From: Toxotes chatareus
Lineage: Eukaryota > Chordata > Actinopteri > Toxotidae
Reading direction: 5' to 3'
NCBI GenBank assembly: GCA_016801885.1
Contig: CM028903.1
Location: 12,572,535-12,636,534, forward strand
Length of the DNA stretch: 64,000 nucleotides
This document shows, one piece after another, positions 50,701 through 61,773 of this stretch. Every line of letters starts with the position of its first letter. The stretch's first letter is position 1. The position numbers and the translations under genes are program-made. The notes beneath the pieces were generated by a model. It was not told the DNA's origin. It saw only the letters and a list, made by a program, of their open reading frames with translations, and did not search any database.

Positions 50701-51966
50701 CTTCAGCTTTATTGAGAATCTCAGTGGGAGGTGACATGCTGGAGGCATGCATGCAAGTTAAAACATAAAAAAAGAGTAACTGCTGTGCTCAGCTATGTCA
50801 CTTCTACTCTGTTCTGTAACAACAGTGTTGCTCAATACTGAAAAGTTTATGATAAGAAAGCTGAAGGGCTTTAAAAACTCTCCCATTACACTGCAGGTCA
50901 ATGATTTCCTGTAACTTGGATAGTCTAAAGTCTTTCCTGGCTCAGACATATATGGTGTACAGCTACTATTGTACATCCACTGTGCTGTTCTATTTCTGGG
51001 CTCAAAAGTAGGCAACAAGCGAGCAAGTAAGCAATTTTCCAGGCAGTTGTGATCGATATTACTTCTTCCTGGTATTTTAGTTCGTCGAGGTCAGTTCTGC
51101 TTACTTGGACACAATGGCCTTAGACAAACTTTAGTGTATTACACCATACACAATGCCCCCACAGAAAATTCTCAGCTAACATCAGATGCTAGATTCACTG
51201 TCTCTATAATTTTGCTTGTTCTTTCGTTGTCCCTGTGGATGAGATTTGTTTCTTGGGTGTTGTCAGAAGCACTAAAATCTGGCCATGCCCTCCCAGCTTT
51301 GGCAAGAGAACACCATGATTAAACAGTCCCAAAAATAAAACCCCTAAACATCTGCGGAGTTCTTGCAGCTTAATGTGGTGCTCAGTGGACACAGGATTAA
51401 ACCTGGACGGTAGCCACAGAGGCAGCCTGCTGTTTTTGTGGTAGATTTACAGTAGATCTGCCACAGGGCCAGCACAGCGGGAAAACACCTCCATGCTGAA
51501 TGAGTCATAATGTAGCGACGGACGCCGATATCTCCTGACAACACACTGTGTTGACCTTGAACTGTGACAGAACCTGCAGCACAGACACACACACACAGAA
51601 AAACACACACACAGGGGTAGGTCACTTGCTGATAAAGCATTTATTGTGCAAATATACTGAGGTTTTTTTAAGGATAGCTCAATATTTGAAACACATTTAC
51701 ACAGAAAGTCAGACACTGTGATGGCTTTTTATTATTGTTATTATGTTTGCAGTTGGTTGGAATGGAAACAGCTAGATTAGCTCTTTTGTAAATCCATGGG
51801 ATAGAGAAGCAGCTTCTCTCAAAAGCCAAAAAGCTTGTAGCATTACTTTGTACCTAGTAGATTAGAATTATCATTAATTCATTTCAAAGTGTACAGATTT
51901 AAAATGACTGTGTGCTCTGAAACCATTTGTCTGCACAACAAAGAGGATATTAGAAAGACAACTAAA
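47791..51966. other. Intergenic, nothing recognised
   Basis: AT-rich, including a very A/T-rich patch at 49535-49790 whose opposite-strand frames (Phe/Leu/Ile versus Lys/Asn) are compositional. A G run occurs at 50665-50676. CA-rich sequence lies at 51585-51612. Confidence 0.6.
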
Positions 51967-52124
51967 TTTTTGTTCCAACCAATCGAGTGCACACAGTTTG
52001 ACCAATCAACTGTCTGAAGACTGAGATCAGTTGATTAAACGAGTCAAGTCCAGAGTGCTGCTGATTGGTTGGAACAAAAACCTGCAGCCACATGGCCCTT
52101 TGTGGAACAGATTTGACACCTCTG
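51967..52124. mobile_element. Palindromic MITE, left terminus lost
   Basis: A perfect 18-bp inverted repeat (TTTTTGTTCCAACCAATC at 51967-51984 and its complement at 52063-52080) encloses a second inverted pair (AATCAACTG at 52004-52012, CAGTTGATT at 52028-52036). The right side continues to a terminus reading CAGAGGTGTCAAATCTG on the minus strand (end 52124). I recognise the layout as an abundant fish repeat whose two ends are normally symmetrical. Here the left end beyond the palindrome arm is missing, so this copy is truncated or eroded. Confidence 0.7.
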
Positions 52125-55100
52125 ATCAACAGATTTGCCTAATTATTTGTAAGTATTGTAAGTATAATAACATGGTAAGATTCCTCACTCTACCATCCCA
52201 AAAACAAATGTTTCAACAGCCTCAGCTGACATAATTAGAACATTAGCAAGGGTACACAAATCAGTACATGTTGTGCGAAGGCAGACCATTTTAAATACCT
52301 TAGCTATGAGTCGTAGCTGTGACAGTTTGACAGGTTGTTGCAAAACGGCTCAAAAAGATCACTCTTGCAACACAGCACAGATCATTTTCTCATGCTCAAC
52401 AAAATCTCACCAGTCATTCCTCTTTCTTTTTCTCTCTCACTCTCTATTTTACTCTTTCTAACTTGACAGGTAACGTACACGAAGTCTGCTGCATTCTCTT
52501 GAGTTGACCTGTAAAACGTGTAACGTTAACTTTCTGCTAGATTTTTTTAAGACTGACAGCAAAGTGAAGAACACTGATGTGCTTCTGTGTGTCTTCAGAT
52601 AAGGAGATTAAATCAGCTGCACAACAAAGTTCTAATTGTTTCGTGCCACAATCCTTCATGGTCAGTGTGAAGGATTGCAGCATAAAGGTGATGTGAGATT
52701 TTTTCTTTTTTCCTGCATCTGTTAAGTGCATGTTTGTTCCTGAGGGGGAAAAACTTCACACTGAGAAATTTGTTTGGGATGTGGATGAGAAATGTATAAC
52801 TCTACAGAGAAAACACCCTTTTGGAATAGAAACACATGCATGCGGTGCACACACACACACTCCAGATTTCACTGTTACAAGAAACCACCACTTCTGACTC
52901 CCCCTGAGGCTGAAAGGCTGACAAACAACTTTTAGGTTCCATGCTGGAAAACACAAGCATTAATTGAAATATCATCCTAGATCTAAGTCAGAGTAAGAAT
53001 TTAGCACAGAATATGAATTATTTCTATTTTTATTTGAACATCTGTTTTCTGACAGTTTGGCCCACAGAAGAAATTCCTCCAAAACCACACTTCTGCAATG
53101 ATAGAGGAAGCAGGACAAATATTTCCTCATTATTTATGAGCTAAAATGTGCAAAATAAAAAAAATAATTACAATAATAGGAATATTCAACAAGTGTTGTA
53201 AGTCCTTTGCAGGCAAGATTTACTGTAGGCTTTTCGGACTCACGAAAGGAAGGGAATGAAGTGTGTGTTTTACACATTTTGCACTCTTTTAGCATTGCTT
53301 TTGAGCGTTAAGCTACATCATGCCTGATTAAGCACTGAGAAAAAATCCTGGAGAAACAAGTCTAACCAGTCGAGTGTCATGCTGCTCATCTGTGACACCT
53401 TAGTTCTGAGTACAACTTTAGTCCTCTGAGTTCACAACCTGACATCCTCAGACCAGGCCCCTCTCAGTGTGGAAAAGTCCAAGCTTAAAAAGGAAGGTGA
53501 CTTTTGGGTCAAGAAAGATTATCTAGATTCCTTATTTAACAATGTGCTAAGTTGCTTTGGTCTCCTATTATTTTCTATTTCTTCTCCTGTTCACTCTCTC
53601 AGTCTGCTATTCCACTGATACTCCGTGCCTGTGTTTTTCAGCAGTACAAAGCTCTCTAACTAGTTATATAAATTAACAGTACAAAATCATTAATGTCACA
53701 TTATTACTATCCAAATCAGTTAGAGTGCAGTGAAGTTAGAGTGGACACCACAAGCCACAGTAATCATCCACTACTTCAAAGAGGGCCCAACATCCTATTC
53801 TACCAGTAGTGGCTTTTCTCACTGCCTTAGTGAAATAAAAAAAAACAAAAAAAAACAAGCTAAAATCAGATCTTCAGTGATGTGATTGACCGGCATCAAG
53901 CTGATAGATGAGGTAACTAAAGATACACTGTTATTCTAATTCTACCATAAACTATATTTGAGACAACAGACTACATTTGACTCTCCAGTGCTGGCACAGT
54001 ACTAAAACAAAGTGTGGAGATATGCAAGACCATAGTTTGACTAACAGCTTTTTTAAATTAGGCTAATAAAACACAACATCGTTATCAGCTTGCTGGCTAG
54101 CACAACGCAGCTTGAGACTGAACAAATCCATTCTCTTTGCGTAACACATTGACCACATTTATATTATGTCAGCTAGCTAGCTAGAACTATCAATCGCTGT
54201 TTGCTTAGCTTTCACCGAGACTCTCAACTACGTCAGCATTACTAAATTTGCTGGATGATAATACTAATGTTTAGTGAACTGGACGGATTGACATTATATT
54301 AAAAATAAGATATGTTGCCAAACTTCATAATTGCCTTGATAGTTCCCATCACAATAATTTATCTAAATCCATGCTAATGTTTTAGTATAACAGAACATGT
54401 TGTCAAGTCACTTTACTGTACTGAATGGATCTGGCAGTGGTTTGAAAAAAACAATAAGCCTTAACTAGCATGAGTTGTGAAACAGATGATAAGAGTGGGA
54501 TGACTAAAATTAGACTGAAGATAAAATTTGCAAAGTAGTAGGTTTTGTTTTGTTCGGTTGTTTATTGATATTAGCAGACTCCATTTCGTTAGCTTTGCAC
54601 ACTATTGGCGCTATAGGGGAGCAGAAGAGAGGCATTGAAGCATTGAGGCAAGGTAGTCAGGACCAAGTTTAAACACCACATCCCACCACTTGGATTCTCC
54701 CAGAAAATTTGCCCAGAGGAACATGGAAAACTGTTACAGGCAACCGATAAAGTCCGGGAAGGTATCATTTTTTTAAGTTATGTCACACATTTGCAATAAA
54801 AAAGGAATACACGTAGTACATGTAAAGTTCTTCGCGTTCTTACACGTACTACTTGTAATCATTCCTGGTTTCATAACCCACAACCTTTATATAACACCCA
54901 GATTTCACAATAATACCACAATTATTTGATGATCAACAAGACTCAGCTTCGACAAAACAAAACCAGAAGAGAACATAAAAGAAAACATTTGAGATGAATG
55001 TGCACAGTGGGTGAAAAGAAAGAATAATAAACCAGGAAACAGGCTTGGTTAAATTATTGTTTTGTGGAAACAATAGTTAGCACAATGCTTGAGAAAGGAA

Positions 55101-57390
55101 ATCTCCAGACTAGGACTGCCAAATTACACTTTTGTAGTTCCCTATTGCTCCTCAGCACTGACACATGCACAAAACGTTTTGACCAGTCATCTGCCATGAC
55201 AATTTGACCTGTCAGATTACTGGTAATGGCACTCATAATATAGTCAGTGTATGGACTGATGTAAACAGGCAATTGTTACAACATGTGGGGATTTCTCAAA
55301 GTTCTCTGCCTCATTGCTATAGCATCACAGCACCGCCACACATGGAAGTGTGTTTAATTTAAGCTTTTTTTAAATAGGTTTTATGATGTAGTTTATCTAA
55401 CTACCATGTTATCCTGTAGCATTATTTATTAGTGGCTATATAGTGTACTATATGGTGCATTATTATTATTATTTATTTTTTTGTTTTGTTTTGTTTAGTT
55501 TTTTTTATAGCATATGTTGTTTTATACTATTTTGGGGGACCTTTGTAACATACATTAGACAACAGACAATGTTTCTGTCAAGTAAACTTATAAAACAAAT
55601 GATAAAAATAACTTTGCAGAAGACCTCACAAGTGAATCCTTAAAACATTATGTACAATGCCAGGAGGAGACTGAGGGAGGCACATTCTTTTTTCCAGTGC
55701 TATCATGATCCAAAATCCATTTAAAACATAACATTTCTAAGTAAACCAAGATTCAGTTTCACGCCATAACTCCTGTGGTGCTTGAAATCAATGCTGTTTA
55801 CTCTGTGGCTCCCTGAGTTAGAGAGTCTGTTCCTTTAAAGTCAAGTCACCCTCATGGTAACGTTTGCGTCTGCACGTTCGCAGTGCATTGTAGTACAGTG
55901 TGTATGATTTCCAAAGTCCACAACCACTGACAAATTATCCTACAGAAACATGCTTATCTGTTACATGACATATAGGCTAGGTGATAAAGATAGAGACACT
56001 GTGCACATGCCCCTCTATATACTGTATTTGGAGAGTCGGGTACTTTCCCTGATCATGATGTCAACATTGGTTCAAACCACTCACTCACTTTCTTTCCTCA
56101 TCCCTTCCAACCATCCCTCCATCTCTTCCTTTCTATTCCAATGAATCACCTGGCAAATTGAGAGGCATGAGCAGCCTGGGCTCATCACATTTCTGTGGCA
56201 GCCTCTAAAAAAACCTGTTCCACAGCTGTTGCTAAGTAACCGTTGAACCTGTGCCTGCTTATGTGTGCAATGTTTGGCATGTCACCATAGCAATGTTATG
56301 GAGGGTAAGGTTAAATATTTGCAAAGTATCACTTATTAGAGGCACAGGCTGGTCAAACTGTATCTGTCAGAAGCTTTAGGTGAAACTGGGCCCAGGATAG
56401 TGGGATAAAAGAAATGAAAAATGAAAGGCAATGGAAGTCAAATGAGAGGAGAAGGGTATAATGACAGTTAAGGTGTTGAAGTCTGCCACTAAAAAGATCA
56501 CGTATTTCAAGAATAAAATATCAAAACACAACAAGTCGATTAATTCCATTTTAAAATAGAAGAAGTTATGAACACCACATCTTTTGTATACCGTTCTTTA
56601 CCATCATTGGAGTCATCAGCACCAGTTCTGTTTCAACACAAGGGACTTGTTAGCACACTCTGGGTGTCTTCTGTGTACGGTGACCTCGCCTGGCTGTAAT
56701 CGTTAACTATATGATGATGACTTGGCAGTTTGCTGTTATCCAGAGTGAGTCAGACTTTGAAAAAGTTCCCCTCTGCTCTTACAATCGGACAGAATAGCCA
56801 CAGAGAAGCTCTCTCTTCTTTAGAAAAGAAACCTTGAGGGATGAAAATACACCCGGAACAATGAATACAATTTTCTTTCAGCACTGTTACGAAAGTCATG
56901 TATTCATAATGCGGACTGCAGGAGAAATGAAGCTGTTTTGAACAGGAGGACCACAACACAGCTGAAACTGCTTTTAATCATCTTAACTGACCATTTCTAA
57001 ACATTATATAATATTTAATATATAGATAAAATTCTAAACATTCAGACCATTCAGCAGGCAGATCAGTGCTCATTTTTGTAATATCATCAGAATCAAGATG
57101 GAAATTAGTTTATTTATATACGGTATGGTTCTGAGGGACTTGTACTTCACTCAGCTATTTCCAGGTTATGTTACTTCAGGTTCCACTAATTCAGAGGGAA
57201 ATAATGTACCTTACATTCCTCTACATTTGTTTGGCAGCTGGTTTTTAGTAGTGACATTGCTGATTATGATACATAAAATACGAACAGGTTATAAAACGTG
57301 GCATGTTGTTACAGATTTTTTGTTGTCTTGTTGCTTTTTCTCAAGTAAAACATCTTAATATTTGCTTTTTGCTTCTTTTAAATAGTTTTA
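52125..57390. other. Intergenic, nothing recognised
   Basis: AT-rich DNA. Small TAGC tandem (GCTAGCTAGCTAG near 54173). A T-rich patch lies at 55458-55540. No gene supported. Confidence 0.6.
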
Positions 57391-57391
57391 T

Positions 57392-57426
57392 CCTCTAGTG
57401 AGACAATGAAAGTGTCTCACTAGAGT
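57392..57426. repeat. Perfect 13-bp inverted repeat (hairpin)
   Basis: CTCTAGTGAGACA at 57393-57405 pairs perfectly with TGTCTCACTAGAG at 57413-57425, around a 7-base loop ATGAAAG. The stem does not extend outward, so it is too short for a microRNA precursor. It could be a relic of a transposon end or a protein-binding palindrome. Confidence 0.85.
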
Positions 57427-60400
57427 TTATCTTTCATTACTGAAGATAAACAAAATTTGAGACACCACAAATGTCTAAAAACTAAGTGAAGAGAAACTGT
57501 ACTGACCTTCTACATGTTTTCAACCACTGATATGGTCTCTTGATCCTGTTCAATGTAATGCAAATGCTACAAGGTTGATGAACACAGGCTATTTTAGTTA
57601 ATGATCGATCTATATAGCTTAGTCACATTACTTAGTCACAGTGCATGAACGCTATAGGGATGTGGTATATACTCTGTTTGACCTGTGGTTGCATCTTCTT
57701 CTCTCTGTGATTAATGTTTTACAGTAAAGACAGTGTAGTCATTTCCTTTACTTACATGCTAATTTGTAGCATGCAAAGATGACATTTGTCTATTAAAATG
57801 CTAATTTCAAAGAAAAATGAACATTCATTTCTACTGTGACACAGCAAAACTAAGTGTTTCAATTTGGTTTTGGAATTTGGAATAACAAGATTTTCAAGGA
57901 TCATGTGATGAGAGGGAAAGTTCTTTGTGTTGTAGGTTTCCTCCTTGTAGAAAATGAAATTAAGTGCAGTGAATAGTTGCTATCAGGAGCTTTGACACCT
58001 GGGCGCTCAATATTCTGAAATCCCTTAACATTTTCATGACAAAACACATGTAATTTATTATAGGTTTTAATAAGATAAGAGAGTTTTGTTTAAAATTTTA
58101 AACAGCTGAGCTCTTAAACCATTGTCCAATCCGCTGTCTTTTGATCAGTCCCGGCCTTTCAACCTATTGTGTCTATTTCTCATATTAGAGATTTTCCCAC
58201 AGTCTGCTCACACTTTCATTTGAAACATAACTGACATCAGCAGCATTTTGTGATCATGTCCAAACATGTCAGAAAGCTGCATGTACACTAGCATGTGACT
58301 TAAGAAAAATCCCCGGTGGAAAACTTGGCATGAAGAACTCATTCACTTAGTCACCAAGGAAGAAAAAAAAAAAAAAAAAACAACAACAACCTGGATGCCA
58401 TCGTCAGCAGGAATGCTCCTTTAAGCTTGTGTTTGCGTGAGCATGTATATGCAGGTGTGTATGTGTCTGTGTGTGCCCCTCCCTATTCAGAGTGACTTTC
58501 CATGCAAGTCAGGCAAGAGACAAGAACAGAAACAAGCAGAGCAAGGTAACCACAACACACACACACACACTTAGAAGCAAGCACAGAAACGCATACTTCA
58601 AACATACATGTCTCTGCATCCATTTCCTTCCCTCACCTCTGAGCCACTTTAAGGAAAATCTGAGGAAATGTTCTGAGGAAAGACTGGGAGAATTTTTCCA
58701 CAACCTTTGGAAGGCTTCATAATATATTTTCCAAAGTATCTAATGCTGTCAGGTTTATATTTAGGTAAATTATTTATATCCATCTGCAGTTATTAAAAGC
58801 TGAACATGAGAGGCCTGTTTGGCTTCGGTCAGCCTGCCAGTGCGTCCATATGTCTGTGTAAGAGGCCTGTGAGCTTGTGGTGAAGATACATTATGGTGGG
58901 TGCAATTTATAAGGAAATATCCACAGTCTTTTGACTCTTACAGGATACTTTAGCAAAGGAAAGGCTGCATTACATCATATTGTTTGCTAAGCTAAATGAG
59001 CAGGTAAGTAACATGATTTAAAGAAATAAAAAATTAGCTCTCTTTTTGAGTCACAGACACCTGAACCATTAGTTCATACAAAACTGGTGTTTCAGTATTT
59101 GCAAACTCAACACTCTGATGTTACCAGTGAGACAAATACACACGTGTAGAGAGTTAATATGTGGGGATACAGAACAGGCAGAACATGGATGTGTTCTGCC
59201 AGTAAGTTGCAGCGAAACTATGGTTGTCTCATACCTCAATGTTTCTTGAAGCAGAAGTGGGAACTTACTTAGGACATTTGCAATATTTACTTACATCGTG
59301 TATCTAATTTTGATGTTCTATTGCTTCCTTTGTGTACATCTATTGTGTGTGAATCTATGGCTTCAGTCCAGCAGAGTTGTTACAGCTGTAGATATTTTTC
59401 AAACTACAGCAAGACTTTAAATTCAAAACAGAAGTTGACCTCATAAAAGGAGTACATTAGGTAGTAGGTAGACTTACAGTTCCTCCTGAGCTGCCTACAA
59501 CATTGAAATACTTATGATCAATAATTTAACCATTTATTTATTAACAGTTATTAAAAGCTCAAGCAAGCAACAATTTGCATGTTATGGAACCACGGAAATA
59601 TGTTTTTGAACTACTCTTTACAGGTAAAAACCTGGACCAAATAAATCCATTGAGAGTCAAACTGATCAAGTCACATGCTGGATCACGTTAAAGTAAAACT
59701 TACATTTTAGTGAGAGAGTTAAATTTTATGTAACTTTAAAATATTAAGTGCGCGTGTGCCATTCTGCATAGTACGAGAATTCCAGTAATAGTAATAGTAA
59801 CTGACAGTGCTGTGACTTTTCTGCACTTGCACAACATTTATTAGAATTTTCTGTGCTGTGCTGACAGGACTGAATATGACTCATGTGAGTGGGTGACACA
59901 TGCAGCAGCTACATCACAGAAAATAATGTAGTCTTGTGATTTGCAGATATCAGCACAACTGCTCGTAGAAACAATACGGAAACGGATACACATTCTAACA
60001 AAAGATAATATATTTATTTATGATCATTTCTTACTTTTAATTGCCCCCAAGTTCCTTCATATTTCAATGCTAAATCACATTAATCTCTTATCGTTCTATA
60101 TTCATCACAACTCAGATTTAATTAATGATGATACATTGAATACACATACAGGTTTGTTCAAATAATCCTAGTCAGTGACACAGCTCTGCTTAGATAATAA
60201 AGCTATAAACATAATAAAGCTGTATAATTGATTTAATGTGCTATAAGTGTATTTATAGGCAACAGGAAAAGAGAATGTAACAGCTTTTATAGACTTGCAT
60301 GTCACATGACACTGAGTGAAAACAACCCTTGTAATGTGTGAATCTAGGAAATAACCCATACAGTTACAAAATAACACAGGATCACATAACACATATGCAC

Positions 60401-61574
60401 ACACACTCACTGTGTTACTGTAACATGTTCTCGTGGGGGGGTGGATGCTATGCTCCTCTGAATTCCTCTGAGAAGGAAAACAAACAAACAAACAAAAGTT
60501 ACAAACAATGATCTTCTGGCAATAACGTCTTTGATTTTTGTTTATGAAGTTTAGTTGGCATTTGAAGATGAAGAGTGACAGGCGTCTTTCTGTTGTGGGC
60601 CATAAAGTTAAAAGTGGAATGAAGGCGTAAAAAAACATTTTCAAAAACATGTGACATTATGTGACAAATCATGTAATGGATGGGAGATTTCCAAATAGTG
60701 TGAAATGGTACAATATTTACCTGATGACACACAAATAACAGATTTGACACATTAGATAAAGTCACAACAGATGCACATGAATACAAAAAGAATTTACAAA
60801 CATGTACATTCGAATATACAAATAGCATATGAATATGTTTAGCTTAACTCAGTTTAGACTATTTAGCCTTGTTGTTTATTTTTATTCTTATTCACTTGTA
60901 CCTTGTTTTTGACTCAAAGGTTACTGCCTTCCATTAATCGTTACCTCTATAGATTAATGGAAATCTTTACATACCCAGTGCTGTGGTAGATTATTGAAGC
61001 TCTTTTGTAATCATAACTGAAACCAAAGGAAATAAGGGGAAATGTAGCTGTATGTATTCTGGTAAACAAGGTACACTAACATATTCTCTCCTGTGTGAGT
61101 AAAAACAGTCAGAAACTATACAGTAAGTGATCAGGGACAGCTATTTCTAACACTTCCTGAAAACATGCCATTAGTCATAGAAATGTATATACTGTAAATA
61201 TATGGTTACGTGCCTGGGTACGTGTTTCGGTGTTTACAACAGTAAAGCCCTGCTTGACATTTTAATGTGGGTTGAAAAATATCAGATCTGAACACAAACA
61301 CCCCCTCTCTCACAGCTACCTCATATCTGGGTGCCTCTGATCTTGAAAACTTTTCACAGAGCTGCAATGATTTATCACTCTGGAGAAGATCTCTCATCAG
61401 CCATAGGAATGAACATGTACTCAATGAGAATAAACATAAAAAAATAAAAAAAAAAAGACTACTATAATCTCCAATGGAGAGCATGCTTGACAGCCATGTA
61501 AATAAGCCACTTTGTTTTCACATGCCTAGAAAATTTAAACATTTCACCCAGCAAGCTATGAAAACACAGCTTTA
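57427..61574. other. Upstream flank of the zfp36-like gene, no gene recognised
   Basis: Distal 5' flank of the only gene. The 160-codon minus-strand frame at 60168-60650 is Cys/Phe-rich without motifs and overlaps another frame (60499-60828). I see no conserved exon. Regulatory elements are likely but cannot be called by eye. Confidence 0.55.
58363..58390 (+). repeat. Poly-A run followed by (CAA)3
   Basis: Eighteen A then CAACAACAAC. No retroelement body recognised upstream. Confidence 0.9.
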
Positions 61575-61623
61575 CCCCCCCCCCCCCCCCCTTTTTTTTT
61601 TCTTTTTTTTTTTAGTTTTTGTT
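61575..61623 (+). repeat. Poly-C run followed by poly-T tract upstream of the zfp36-like promoter
   Basis: Seventeen consecutive C (61575-61591) are followed by a T-rich tract with one C and one AG interruption. The tract sits about 65 bp upstream of the TATA box and immediately upstream of the GC box. Such a pyrimidine tract can be length-polymorphic, and its C-run could form unusual structures; that is inference. Confidence 0.9.
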
Positions 61624-61628
61624 TTACT

Positions 61629-61773
61629 CCCCGCCCATCTCTGAGCTCACTATGAAACTTGAGGAGGAAGGCGGGTCATAGGGCCTTATAAAAAGGGACG
61701 GGGGAAGAAGCTCTCTGAGTTAACAAACCTGGATCTGAGCTGAATCTTCTTCTTTTGGCCAAAGAGGTACAGC
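61629..61773 (+). promoter_or_regulatory. Core promoter and 5' UTR of the zfp36-like gene
   Basis: A TATA box (TATAAAAA) is visible at 61687-61694, 80 bp before the start codon. A GC box (CCCCGCCC) lies at 61629-61636 and a second GGCGGG at 61670-61675. By the usual TATA spacing, transcription would start near 61715-61725, giving a 5' UTR of about 50-60 bases. The TATA sits in CCTTATAAAAAGG, which resembles a CArG box but has too many A/T bases for a consensus SRF site. A TATA-driven compact promoter fits the immediate-early inducibility known for this family. Confidence 0.75.

Noticed and set aside
57393..57425. microRNA precursor
   Set aside because: The stem is only 13 bp with no outward extension; precursors need about 30 bp.
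60168..60650. 160-codon minus-strand frame upstream of zfp36
   Set aside because: Long but without motifs, with Cys/Phe/Lys composition typical of AT-rich noncoding DNA.
61684..61696. CCTTATAAAAAGG as an SRF CArG box
   Set aside because: The A/T core is nine bases rather than six, so it is better explained as the TATA box.
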